64,000 bases of DNA from Verrucomicrobiota bacterium (lineage in GTDB: Bacteria > Verrucomicrobiota > Verrucomicrobiia > Limisphaerales > JACQFS01): positions 1 to 64,000 of the forward strand of contig JACQFS010000015.1 of assembly GCA_016199935.1 (NCBI GenBank), read 5' to 3'. A program made the translations under genes and the position numbers. The notes under the pieces are model-generated. The model searched no databases and had not been told where the DNA came from. It saw only the letters and a list, made by a program, of their open reading frames with translations. Below are positions 44,325 through 53,510 of this stretch, piece by piece. Positions within the stretch are counted from its first letter, which is position 1, and each line of letters starts with the position of its first letter.

Positions 44325-45404
44325 ATGAAAGTCCTCTTTGAATCGCGCCGCGCCGAGACGCCCACGCTCTCGGTCATCATCCCTTACAAGAACGCGTCGC
44401 CGACGATTCTCGTGGCGCTGGAGAGCCTGGCGATTCAGGAGGCGGAGTTTGCGTTTGAGGTGATCTTCGCCGATGGCTGTTCGGATGACGATTCGGTGGA
44501 ACTCATCAAGAAGCACCGGCTCGTGCAGAAGCCGGGCGTGTCGGTGAGCGTGGTGACGTTTCCGCCGGAGAAAAGCGGGCAGATGCCGGCGACCAACGCC
44601 TCGGTGAAGATCGCCCGCGCCGAACTGCTCCTGCTGATGCAAGCCGACGTGAAGGTCACCGACCCGCGCGCGCTGGCGAAGCTGGTGAAGTGTTTCGAGA
44701 ACCCGAAGGTGATCGGCACGCTCTTCACGATGCTCGGCGCGGGGGAGGATTTCGCGAAATACAATTTCTGGGGTCAGGTGTTCAACGCGCGTTACGAGGG
44801 CCACCGCGTCGAGAATCATTTCGACACGAAGTTCAACGCGCTGCGGAAGTTGGTCTTCGAAAAGATCGGCGGCTACGACGAGGTGAACCAGGCGCTGGCC
44901 GGCGGCGACACGGACCTCTACCAGCGGCTGAAGCCGGAGGGTGAGTTCGCGCCGACCGACATCGAGGGCTGGCATCTGCACGGGCTGGGGCAGGAGTTCA
45001 CGTTCGGTGGCTGCATCAAAAAGTATTGCCGCAACGCCGAGGCCGCGGGCGTGGCCGTGCATTTCAATTTGAAGCAGCCGAGCGTCGGCCTGCTCATCGG
45101 CATCGGCCTCCAATTTTTCCTGTGCGTGATGTGCCTGCTCACGCTCGTGCCGTGGACGTGGCCGTGGACGCCGCTCGTCGTCTTCCTGCTCGGCGTGTAT
45201 TGGCAGAAGGACTCCTACGTCCACTGCCGCGGCTGGCGGAAAATCTACCTGCCGTTCTTCGGCGTGATCGGGCTGTATGTGTTCACGTGGTATTTCCTCT
45301 CGGGCCTGATTCTGAAAAAAACGCGCTTCCAGTTCAGCAACCGCATGGGCCGCGCGGCGGCGGGCGGCGGTTCGGAGTTGACCCGCCCCGGCCTGAAAAA
45401 CTAG
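44325..45404 (+). CDS. glycosyltransferase family 2 with C-terminal membrane helices
   Basis: 359 residues from ATG 44325. GT2 landmarks: PTLSVIIPYKNASPTILVAL, FADGCSDDDS, the sugar-binding LLMQADVKV (DxD-like) and GGYDEVNQALAGGDTDLYQR with a later ED/GGDT acceptor motif. Two or three transmembrane helices near residues 260-330 anchor it. It probably transfers a sugar to a lipid-linked acceptor at the inner membrane. First gene of a run with FkbM, two methyltransferases and a GT4. Confidence 0.88.
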   Translation: MKVLFESRRAETPTLSVIIPYKNASPTILVALESLAIQEAEFAFEVIFADGCSDDDSVELIKKHRLVQKPGVSVSVVTFPPEKSGQMPATNASVKIARAELLLLMQADVKVTDPRALAKLVKCFENPKVIGTLFTMLGAGEDFAKYNFWGQVFNARYEGHRVENHFDTKFNALRKLVFEKIGGYDEVNQALAGGDTDLYQRLKPEGEFAPTDIEGWHLHGLGQEFTFGGCIKKYCRNAEAAGVAVHFNLKQPSVGLLIGIGLQFFLCVMCLLTLVPWTWPWTPLVVFLLGVYWQKDSYVHCRGWRKIYLPFFGVIGLYVFTWYFLSGLILKKTRFQFSNRMGRAAAGGGSELTRPGLKN

Positions 45405-45456
45405 CGTCGCGCGTGTTTTTCCGGCCCGCACTCATGCCGACAACCCGCTGACCGCC

Positions 45457-46383
45457 TTGAAGACCCTCGCTGAATCGCTCCGGGGAAATTTCGTCGTGGC
45501 CAACCTCGGCTGCATCGGCGACTGGGACTACGGGCTGCCCGCGGAGTTGAAGGCGGCGCTCACGCTCATCGAGATTGACGCGGGCGGCGGCGCGTGGACG
45601 GGCGGCGGTTATTTCAAAAAGATCGGCGTCAACCAGGTCATCGGCGGCACCGCGGGCCCGGCGAAGTTTCGCAAAAACACTTTCGTCGGGAGCTGCTCGT
45701 TGCTGAAGCCCAAGTTCGAACTCGTGAAAGCCTTCGGCATCGAGCGCTACCACACGATGGAGCAGGAGCTGGATGTCGAATGCACGACGATGCCCGAGGT
45801 GCTCAAGCAAAACGGCCTTGCGCACGTGGACTTCCTCAAGACCGATCTCGAAGGCGTGGACTTCGCGGTCGTGAAAAGTTGCGAGCCGCTGCTCGATCAA
45901 CTGCTCGCGGTCCAGTGCGAGCTGCGCTTCGAGCCGTTCTATCAGGGCGAGCCGCCGTATCACGAAGTCGCGGCGTATCTGCACGCGCACGGCTTCGAAT
46001 TGGTCGGCATGTTTACCGAGTATTGGAAATACGACACGGCCCACCGCTTCTCGCAGAGCCACGGCAAGCCGATCTACGCCGACTGCCTCTTCTTCCGGCG
46101 ACCCGAGGTCATCGCTCAATGGCCGGCCGAGGCGCGCGCCCTCGCGCTGGCGAAGCAGATCGTCATCGCCGCGATGGTCGGCCAGAAAAATCACGCCGAG
46201 CAACTGCTCGAAACCCAGCGCGCGCAGCTTCCGCCCGAATGGCTCGCGCCGCTCGGTGCGCTGGTTCGGCCGCGCTTTCCGACGCCGAAGGAAATGATCG
46301 CCGGCTTCCGGAAATTTTTCTGGCCGCTCGAACTCAAGCTCCGCTACCTCGTCGGCTCCAGCCGCCACGTCGCCACCAAATAG
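45457..46383 (+). CDS. FkbM-family methyltransferase-like protein
   Basis: 308 residues. The start is uncertain: TTG 45457 is used because no upstream ATG is in frame. FkbM landmarks are LTLIEIDAGGGAW and, near residue 120, ECTTMPEVLKQNGLAHVDFL followed by KTDLEGVDFAVVKSCEPLL and a conserved CELRFEPFYQGEPPYHE. The family methylates sugar or polyketide hydroxyls using SAM; in glycan clusters sugar O-methylation is likely. It is followed six bases on by the next methyltransferase. Confidence 0.8.
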   Translation: MKTLAESLRGNFVVANLGCIGDWDYGLPAELKAALTLIEIDAGGGAWTGGGYFKKIGVNQVIGGTAGPAKFRKNTFVGSCSLLKPKFELVKAFGIERYHTMEQELDVECTTMPEVLKQNGLAHVDFLKTDLEGVDFAVVKSCEPLLDQLLAVQCELRFEPFYQGEPPYHEVAAYLHAHGFELVGMFTEYWKYDTAHRFSQSHGKPIYADCLFFRRPEVIAQWPAEARALALAKQIVIAAMVGQKNHAEQLLETQRAQLPPEWLAPLGALVRPRFPTPKEMIAGFRKFFWPLELKLRYLVGSSRHVATK

Positions 46384-46388
46384 CCGCC

Positions 46389-47132
46389 ATGTTTCTCAAG
46401 GACATCGTCTATCGCTACTACGCCTCGAGCTGCGACGCCTCGTATCACTGGGCCGGCGAGACCATCGCGGCGTTGCAACCGCGCCGCCTCCTCGACGTGG
46501 GCTGCGGCGACGGCTCGCGGTTGTTTCATTACCTCAAGCACAAGCCGGAGAAGTTCTGCGGCGTCGAGGGCAACCCGCCGCTCGCCGACGGCGCGCGCGC
46601 GCGCGGCCTCGAGGTCACGTCGTTCGACCTCAACGGCCGCTGGCCCTACCCGGACAATTCCTTCGACGCCGTCCATTCGAGCCAGGTCATCGAGCACGTG
46701 CACAACACGCGGCTGTTTCTTTGCGAGGCGTTCCGTGTGCTCGCGCCCGGCGGCACGGCGGTGTTCACGTCGGAAAATCTCACGAGCCTCCTCAACCTCG
46801 GCGCGATGGTGATGGGCTACACGCCGTTCTCGTCGCAGAACGTTTGCGGCTGGTATGTCGGCAACCCGCTCGGCCTGCATCACGGCGAGGGATTTCCGGT
46901 GGATGTTTCCGGCGTTCCGATCGAGCACCCGGCGTTCTCCGGCATCTCCGGCCACAACCGCATCCTTTCTGTGGCACAGGCGCGCGATCTGTTCGCGAAG
47001 GCGGGCTTCGGCGGAATCGACGTGCGCTCCCTCGGCCTCATGCCGCTGCCGCGCTGGCTCGGCAAGCCGCTCGAAGGCCTCATGCCGCGGCGCGGACACT
47101 GGCTGCTCATGCGCGCGACGAAGCCGAAATAA
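46389..47132 (+). CDS. class I SAM methyltransferase (Methyltransf_11)
   Basis: 247 residues from ATG 46389. SAM-binding motif I is RRLLDVGCGDGSRLF. Motif II region FDAVHSSQVIEHVHNTRLFL, then VLAPGGTAVFTSEN. The remainder is typical of small-molecule methyltransferases of sugar or lipid clusters. Cytoplasmic. Substrate unknown. It is a paralogue of the next gene. Confidence 0.88.
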   Translation: MFLKDIVYRYYASSCDASYHWAGETIAALQPRRLLDVGCGDGSRLFHYLKHKPEKFCGVEGNPPLADGARARGLEVTSFDLNGRWPYPDNSFDAVHSSQVIEHVHNTRLFLCEAFRVLAPGGTAVFTSENLTSLLNLGAMVMGYTPFSSQNVCGWYVGNPLGLHHGEGFPVDVSGVPIEHPAFSGISGHNRILSVAQARDLFAKAGFGGIDVRSLGLMPLPRWLGKPLEGLMPRRGHWLLMRATKPK

Positions 47133-47167
47133 TTGACGCCCACCTGACCCAACCCTAGCCTCACAAA

Positions 47168-47929
47168 ATGGCAGTTGATCCAAAATACTACGAGCAGCAG
47201 CACTCGCGCGACGCGGGCTACGGCAAGTCCGTCTTCAACCTCGGGCGCCTGACTTCCTCCGCCGGCTTTCGCGCGTGGATGCAACGCCAGTCGGGCCGGC
47301 CGATCCGGATGCTCGACGTCGGCTGCGGCAAGGGGCAGTTCCTCCTCGACCTCACGCGGCATTTCCGCAACTCGGGCCAGACCGTCGAACGCGTCGTCGG
47401 CCTCGACCTCGTGAAGACGGAGCAGAATGTCTTCGCCGAAATTTCCCCGAAGCTGGAGTTCATCCAGCAGAGCGTCGAGGGCACCAAGCTGCCGTTCGCC
47501 GACAACAGCTTCGACTTCGTGTCGTGCAACCACGTCGTCGAGCACATTTTTCAGACCGAGGCGCTCGTGCGCGAATTCCACCGCGTGATGGACAAGCGCG
47601 GCCTCTGCGTCGTGAGCGTGCCGAACATCGCCGCGTGGATGAACCGCATCGCGTTCCTCTTCGGCGGCCAACCGCTCGGCAGCGAGGTCGGCGTCGAGAC
47701 CACGGCTTACGGTTTCTGGCCGGGCTTCATGAAGGAAAAACTCGCGCGCTTCGTGCCGTCGGGGCACATCCGCGATTTCACGCCGGGCTCGTTGCGCGAC
47801 CTGACCTCCGCGTGCGGCTTCCGTCCGCTCGGCTTCTGGGCGCAGAACGGCGGCTTCCTCTGCGGCCTCAACCCGCGCCTGGACCGCAACCTCGGCATCG
47901 TCCTCGAGTCAACCCAGCGCCCCGCGTGA
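47168..47929 (+). CDS. class I SAM methyltransferase
   Basis: 253 residues. Motif I is IRMLDVGCGKGQFLLDL; FDFVSCNHVVEHIFQTEALV and DKRGLCVVSVPN follow. The C-terminal half has a WPGFMKEKLARFVPSGHIRD loop and a hydrophobic CGFRPLGFW. It has about the same family as the preceding gene but the N-terminus differs. Likely modifies a glycan or its precursor. Confidence 0.88.
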   Translation: MAVDPKYYEQQHSRDAGYGKSVFNLGRLTSSAGFRAWMQRQSGRPIRMLDVGCGKGQFLLDLTRHFRNSGQTVERVVGLDLVKTEQNVFAEISPKLEFIQQSVEGTKLPFADNSFDFVSCNHVVEHIFQTEALVREFHRVMDKRGLCVVSVPNIAAWMNRIAFLFGGQPLGSEVGVETTAYGFWPGFMKEKLARFVPSGHIRDFTPGSLRDLTSACGFRPLGFWAQNGGFLCGLNPRLDRNLGIVLESTQRPA

Positions 47930-47948
47930 GCCGCCGCGCCGCGAGCGG

Positions 47949-49073
47949 ATGAAAAAACTGCTCTTCATCTGGAACGGCACCGTGGCGGGCACCGGCAAGA
48001 CCGTGCTCGGCGAGATCGGCGGCGGCGACCAGGTCATCATCAAGTGCGTCAACCTCGGCGGCCTCAAGCCGGATCTGCTCCTGCCCAAATCCGCCGCGGG
48101 CCTCGTGCCCGGCGCGGGCCGGCTTTATTTCTCCGCCGCAAATTTCAACGCGGGCCTCGCGGGACTCATCCTGCTCCTGTGCTGGCGGACCTTGCAGGGC
48201 ATCGGGCACGCGCTGCGGCTGCGCGGCGCGGGCTATGGTTTCATCATCGCGACCTCGCCATTTTTTTTCGACCTGCTGCCGCTGCTGTTCGCGAAGGCGA
48301 AGCGCAAGGGCGCGATCATCTATCACGTGCCGCCGCCGCGGAAGGCGGTGAACCTCGCCACGCGCATCCGCTTCACGCTCGCGCGGCTGGAGACGATTTT
48401 TTCGCTCCAGCTCGTCCGCTGGTCGTGCGACTTCCTCATCGTCGGCAACGACCACACCGGCCAACAGCTCGAAATCATCGCGCCGGGCAAGCCGTGGGCA
48501 ATCCTCCACGCCGGCTTCGACACCAAAAAGGTGGACCGCTTTCCCGACCAGCCGAAGAAAATGAAGCAGGCCTGTTTCCTCGGCCGGATGACCTCGCAAA
48601 AGGGCATCTTCGATCTGCTCGACGTGATGGAGCGCGTCGCGAAAGCGGACCCGGAGTTCCGGCTGCTGATGATGGGCAACGGCCCCGAGCGCGCGGCGTT
48701 CGTCGCCGAACTGGAGAAGCGGCGCCTCGCGAACGTGATCGTGAAGGGTTTCGTGAGCGACGAGGAGAAATACGCGATCCTCAAGGAGTCGGCGTTTTTC
48801 TTTTTCCCGAGCCTCGAGGAAGGCTGGGGCATCGCGCTCGCGGAGGCGCTCTACTGCGGTTGCAAATGCGTGACCTACGAGCTGCCGCATTACCGCAGCA
48901 TCTTCGGCGAGTTCCCGGCCTACGTTCCGCTCGGTGATCGCGTCGCGTTCGCCGACGCCGTGATCGCGAACCTCAACTCCCCCGCCGATCCCGCGCAGAA
49001 AAATTTCATCGCGCAATACGACGACGTTCAGGTGGTGCGGCAGTTCGCGGAGAATCTCGAACAGTTGAAGTAA
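47949..49073 (+). CDS. glycosyltransferase family 4
   Basis: 374 residues. GT-B fold with donor-side landmarks CFLGRMTSQKGIFDLLDVME, LLMMGNGPERAAF and the E-x7-E type SLEEGWGIALAEALYCGC. It begins KKLLFIWNGTVAGTGKTVLG. The family transfers sugars from nucleotide donors and retains configuration. It follows the methyltransferases by 20 bases in the probable glycan operon. It faces a second GT2 gene on the other strand. Confidence 0.88.
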   Translation: MKKLLFIWNGTVAGTGKTVLGEIGGGDQVIIKCVNLGGLKPDLLLPKSAAGLVPGAGRLYFSAANFNAGLAGLILLLCWRTLQGIGHALRLRGAGYGFIIATSPFFFDLLPLLFAKAKRKGAIIYHVPPPRKAVNLATRIRFTLARLETIFSLQLVRWSCDFLIVGNDHTGQQLEIIAPGKPWAILHAGFDTKKVDRFPDQPKKMKQACFLGRMTSQKGIFDLLDVMERVAKADPEFRLLMMGNGPERAAFVAELEKRRLANVIVKGFVSDEEKYAILKESAFFFFPSLEEGWGIALAEALYCGCKCVTYELPHYRSIFGEFPAYVPLGDRVAFADAVIANLNSPADPAQKNFIAQYDDVQVVRQFAENLEQLK

Positions 49074-49088
49074 CACGAGTCCCCGCGG

Positions 49089-50099
49089 CTATTCCTTCAG
49101 CGTCTGCTTTGGCTGGAGCTTCGACACCATTTGCTTGTCACCCGAGTGCCGCTTGAAGGTCCACCAACCCCACACGGTGCCGAGCGCCGAGACGAAACAC
49201 GCCGGCGTGTGCCACAGCCACCGGCGGTCGCCCGTGCGCGCGAGGCCGGTGACGGTGTGATACAGCGGCCCGATGACCGTCACCGCGTAGAGGCACGCGA
49301 GCCATGCCGGCACGCGCGGTTTTTCCCGGCTCCAGTTCGCGCCGGTTTTTTTCTGCACGTTGAAATAATGCGCGATGGCGCGGCGGCGCTTGTGCAGGAA
49401 CCCGGGCAGCAAATCCTGCACGTAGTAGTGGTGCACGCCGCGCCCGCGCAGGCGCAGCCACTCGCGTTTGCCCGCGCGCATCAGGTGCATCGCCACGTGG
49501 GTGTCCTGGAATTGCTCGCGCGCCTTCGCCGCTTCGAGGTCGGCGCGGCGGAAGAGAAATCCATTCGCGCCGAGCGGATACGCGAACGTCCCCTCCGGCA
49601 GCGTCCACCGTTCCACTTCGCCGTCGGTCGCGACGAGTCGTGGGCGCACCGTCATCAGCCACGCGATCGGGTCGCTGATGTGGAGCGTCGCGGTGATGTA
49701 GGCGCAGAACGAACTCATCTTCGGCGAAGCCAGATAGTAGCTCTCCACGCCGAGCGCCTGCGGGTTTTTCTCCAGCCCAGCGACGGCGAGGCGAAAAAAA
49801 TCCGCGTGCGTGAACTCGTTGTCCGCGTCGGCGAAGAGGACGTAGTCGCCCGTCGCGCGCGCGAGGGCGATGCGCTTGGCTTCCTCCATGTCGCTGCCGT
49901 TGTCATCCATCACCGTCGCGCCGAACTTTGCCGCCAGCTCGCGCGTGCCGTCGGTCGAGCGCGCGTCGGAAATGAGCAGCTCAATCCGGTCGCGCGGGTA
50001 GTCCTGCCGCGCGACGGATTGCAGCAGGTTTTCCAGCAGCGCCCGCGCGTTGCGCGTGGGCGTGATGACGGAAATTTTTGGCAACAGTTCGCTGCTCAT
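49089..50099 (-). CDS. glycosyltransferase family 2, membrane-anchored
   Basis: 336 residues from ATG 50099 (MSSELLPKISVITPTRNARA). GT2 landmarks are the PKISVITPTRNARALLENLL start, LISDARSTDGTRELA, and LFADADNEFTHADF with a DxD-like DAD. TEGTFAYPLGANGFLFRRAD is the acceptor side. The last 80 residues have two hydrophobic helices (WLACLYAVTVIGPLYHTV, FVSALGTVWGWWTF). It is a likely member of the surface-glycan locus, converging with the GT4. An in-frame extension upstream lacks coding character. Confidence 0.88.
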   Translation of the reverse strand: MSSELLPKISVITPTRNARALLENLLQSVARQDYPRDRIELLISDARSTDGTRELAAKFGATVMDDNGSDMEEAKRIALARATGDYVLFADADNEFTHADFFRLAVAGLEKNPQALGVESYYLASPKMSSFCAYITATLHISDPIAWLMTVRPRLVATDGEVERWTLPEGTFAYPLGANGFLFRRADLEAAKAREQFQDTHVAMHLMRAGKREWLRLRGRGVHHYYVQDLLPGFLHKRRRAIAHYFNVQKKTGANWSREKPRVPAWLACLYAVTVIGPLYHTVTGLARTGDRRWLWHTPACFVSALGTVWGWWTFKRHSGDKQMVSKLQPKQTLKE

Positions 50100-50201
50100 C
50101 GGTTGCGAGGGCGCGAGGGTGCCGCGCCGCGTCCGGAGCGTCAACGCGGATGAGGCCGCGAATCTTGCGGCCCGCGTGGCTTCTGCCGCATACTCGACCC
50201 G

Positions 50202-53200
50202 ATGTGGCGTAAACTGTTCTATGCCGTTGTCGCAATCCTGCTGGTGGCCAACCTCGTTGTTCGTTGGTGGGCCGATGACGGGCAGGCGGGGTTGGCACGC
50301 CGGCTTCCCGACGTTTCGCCGGGATGGAAACTCAAGGTCGTCGCCCAGTCTCCCCGGATCCGCAACCCGACGGCCGTCTGCTGCGCGCCTGATGGCCGGG
50401 TGTTTGTCGGGGAAGACGTGATGGATGGCGAGGGCGTCACCGATCGGCCCGTGAGCCGCGTCGCGTGCATCCATCCCGGCGGCCGGGTGGAGGTTTTTGC
50501 GGACCAGCTTTTCTGTGTGCAGGGACTGGCTTACCTCGACGGCCAACTTTATGTGAATCACGCGCCCAAGTTCAGCGTGTTCACCGACGACGGCGCCCGC
50601 GCCACGCAACGCCGTGACCTCTTCGACTGCACCAGCCCGCGGGCGGACGGCACGGTGCTGCTCGGCTCGCGCACGCATGTGCCGGGAAATTTCCGGCTCG
50701 GCATGGATGGATTTTTTTATCTGGCCGTCGGCGACGCGGGCCTGTTCAACGTGCGGAGCCGGGACGGCCAGACCATTCAACTTCACGGCGGCGGCGTCTT
50801 TCGCTTCCGGCTCGACGGCTCGGACATGGAGGTGTTCGCCAGCGGCACGCGCAACCATCCCGACGTGGCGCTCAACGCCGAGGACGAACTGTTCACTTAC
50901 GACAACACCGACGACGGCAACGGCTGGGGCACGCGCCTCACGCACATGGTCGAGGGCGGCACCTACGGTTACCCGTGGGACTTCAAGCCGCGCCGGCCCC
51001 ACACGCTCTGGATGATCAGTGACTTCGGCGGGGGGGCGGGCGCGGGAGCGTTCTGTTACAACGAGGACGCGCTGCCGACTGAGTTTGGAGGCGATCTGTT
51101 TCTGGCCGACTTTAGTCGGCAGCAGATTATGCGTGTGACCCTTGGGCGGGCCGGTGCGAGTTTCGTCCTCGCGACACGGCACAACGACGGCGGAAGCGAT
51201 TTCGTTGCGTCGCGCGGACTTTTCCTGCCGGTCGGCTTGGCCGTCTCGCCAGATGGCGCGGCGGTTTACATCACCGATTGGAATACCGGCGAAGTGAAAA
51301 CGGACAAGGGCCGGCTGATCAAACTAACCTATCAGGGACCGAGCGCCGCTGCGGCCAGACCTCCGTGGTGGCTGCCCGCCGCACTCGGCAAACCGATCGA
51401 AGCTTCCGTCTCGGAACTCCTCACCGGCCTCCGGCACCCCGCGCAATCCGTCCGGCTTGTGGCGCAACGACAACTTGCCACGCAAGCCACGGCCGCGTTG
51501 CCGGCCGTGCGCGCATTGCTGGCTGATACGAACGCGCCGCCCTTCGCGCGCTGGAGCGCGATCTGGACGCTCGACGCAATCCACGGCGGCCTCGACTCCC
51601 GCACGAATGTAATCGCCGCGTTGCGCGATGCCGATGCCAGCGTGCGGCGGCAGGCCGCGCGGCAACTCTGGGTGCGGCGCGCGAGCGAAGCCGTCGGGCC
51701 GCTCGTCGAGTTGCTGCACGACCCGGACGCTTCCGTGCGGTTTCACGCCGCGACGGCGTTGGGCCGCATCGCCGACCCAACGGCCATCGCGCCGCTTCAG
51801 GGCGCGCTGGTGGAGAAGGATTTGTTCGCCCGTTACGCAGCGTTTACCGCTCTGAACCGCGTGGGCCGCGTGCATCCCGACCGCTGGCCGGAAATTGCAC
51901 TCGGTCTCGACGCGCCGGAATCGGAAATTCGGGAGGGAACCATTTTTGCGTTGCGCGAAGTTTTTGAAACGGCCGTTGTCGCGGCGCTGGCGCAATGCGT
52001 CGTCTCGACGAACGCGTCCGCCACGGTGCGCGTCCTGGCGCTGGATGCGATCACCTTGGCCGCGCGAAAATCCGTGGCTTGGGACGGCGGCTGGTGGGGC
52101 GCCAATGGTCATCCTTCGGTGCAACCGCGGCCGGCACGGACGCTCGACTGGGAAGGCACACCGGTTTGCCTCGCGCGCATACGCGCTGCGTTGCGTGACC
52201 CGGACAGTTCGGTGCGGCAGACCGCGGCACGCAGCACCGCGTGGCTGCGCGACGCGGAGGCGGAAGCCGAACTGGCCGCCGCGCTCGCCACGGAATCGGA
52301 GCCCGGAACCGTGGTCGCGCAGCTCGAAGCTCTGGCCGAACTTGGCGGCGACCTCGCGCGCCGGGCCGTCGCGGATGAACTCGTTCGTCTCCGACATTCC
52401 GGCTCCATCGGTGCCACCAACGACCCGCCGGTTTTTTATGCCGCACTCGAGGCCGCGGGCCGGTTGGGCGGGCCGGAGATCGAATCCGCGCTCGCCCGGT
52501 TTCTGGACCAGCCGCCGAACCCGTCCGGCCTCGTCGAAATCATCCGACACCTCGGTGAACTGAAAATTTCCGGAGCCGTCTCCGGGCTGGCAAAACGCCT
52601 GGACGATCCGGACGCGGAGATTGGCCAGGTCGTCGCGGTCGCACTGGGGAGCATTGGCGGCGATGCGGCGGCGCAAGCGTTGGAACGGCGGCTGGCCGGC
52701 GCGGCCGGCAATTTGCGCCGCGAGATCATCCGCAGCCTCGGCCTGCTGCGCGCCACCAACGCGATCCCGGCGTTGCTACAGACGGCGAAGGACGAAGACG
52801 TTCGGGCAGTGGCCACCGAAGCGCTCGCGCGGATGCCGGACCTGCGGGCGCTGCGCCTGTTCCTCGACAGTGTCGCCCACGGCGACCCGCGCACCCGGAT
52901 GGTTTCGCGCACGGCGCTCGGCGCGCTTTGCCGACGGGACTCGGCGGCGGTGTCGCGTGCGGCAGACGTTGCAAAATTATCGCGCGCCGAGCGCCGAGTG
53001 CTGAATGAAATCCGCGCCGCGTCTTCGCCGGCTGAATCGCACGCCGTGAAGGCCCTCGCCGGCTTCGCCCTCGCCAATCCGGGCGACGCCGAACTGGGGG
53101 CGCGTTTGTTTCACGACGACCCGGCGCTGGCCTGCGCGAAGTGTCATCGCGCCGGCCGGCCGGGCGGTCGGCTCGGTCCCGACCTGGCGCGCGTGGGCAC

Positions 53201-53498
53201 GAAACTGTCGCGCCAACAGTTGATTGACGCCGTGCTCTTTCCCTCCCGCTGGATCGCGCCCGGCTACGAGGCGGTCGAGTTGCGCACGCAAAGCGGCGAG
53301 GTTTTCACCGGACTCATCGCGCGCGAAACGCCGGACACAGTCACGTTGCTCAACGCAGAGGGTGAAACTGCGGTCCCCAAGACGGCCATCGCCTCCCGCC
53401 GCCGGAGCAGCGTCTCCGCGATGCCCGAAGGATTGTGCGCGTCCCTTTCGCCCGTCGAGTTTGCCGATCTGATCGCGTTCCTCTCCTCGCCGCACTGA
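50202..53498 (+). CDS. PVC-type heme-binding dehydrogenase with HEAT repeats
   Basis: 1098 residues with an N-terminal signal anchor (WRKLFYAVVAILLVANLVVR). Residues 35-390 form a GSDH/PVC-type six-bladed propeller (VRSRDGQTIQLHGGGVFRFR). Residues 400-930 are HEAT/PBS-lyase-like helical repeats (LRHPAQSVRLVAQRQLATQA, AGNLRREIIRSLGLL). The C-terminal cytochrome c domain has C978-A-K-C981-H982 (CAKCHRAGRPGG). This is the standard PVC 'dehydrogenase-cytochrome' architecture, which is thought to oxidise sugars or other small molecules outside the cytoplasm. The substrate is unknown. Confidence 0.88.
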   Translation: MWRKLFYAVVAILLVANLVVRWWADDGQAGLARRLPDVSPGWKLKVVAQSPRIRNPTAVCCAPDGRVFVGEDVMDGEGVTDRPVSRVACIHPGGRVEVFADQLFCVQGLAYLDGQLYVNHAPKFSVFTDDGARATQRRDLFDCTSPRADGTVLLGSRTHVPGNFRLGMDGFFYLAVGDAGLFNVRSRDGQTIQLHGGGVFRFRLDGSDMEVFASGTRNHPDVALNAEDELFTYDNTDDGNGWGTRLTHMVEGGTYGYPWDFKPRRPHTLWMISDFGGGAGAGAFCYNEDALPTEFGGDLFLADFSRQQIMRVTLGRAGASFVLATRHNDGGSDFVASRGLFLPVGLAVSPDGAAVYITDWNTGEVKTDKGRLIKLTYQGPSAAAARPPWWLPAALGKPIEASVSELLTGLRHPAQSVRLVAQRQLATQATAALPAVRALLADTNAPPFARWSAIWTLDAIHGGLDSRTNVIAALRDADASVRRQAARQLWVRRASEAVGPLVELLHDPDASVRFHAATALGRIADPTAIAPLQGALVEKDLFARYAAFTALNRVGRVHPDRWPEIALGLDAPESEIREGTIFALREVFETAVVAALAQCVVSTNASATVRVLALDAITLAARKSVAWDGGWWGANGHPSVQPRPARTLDWEGTPVCLARIRAALRDPDSSVRQTAARSTAWLRDAEAEAELAAALATESEPGTVVAQLEALAELGGDLARRAVADELVRLRHSGSIGATNDPPVFYAALEAAGRLGGPEIESALARFLDQPPNPSGLVEIIRHLGELKISGAVSGLAKRLDDPDAEIGQVVAVALGSIGGDAAAQALERRLAGAAGNLRREIIRSLGLLRATNAIPALLQTAKDEDVRAVATEALARMPDLRALRLFLDSVAHGDPRTRMVSRTALGALCRRDSAAVSRAADVAKLSRAERRVLNEIRAASSPAESHAVKALAGFALANPGDAELGARLFHDDPALACAKCHRAGRPGGRLGPDLARVGTKLSRQQLIDAVLFPSRWIAPGYEAVELRTQSGEVFTGLIARETPDTVTLLNAEGETAVPKTAIASRRRSSVSAMPEGLCASLSPVEFADLIAFLSSPH

Positions 53499-53510
53499 AG
53501 CGGTGGCCGG

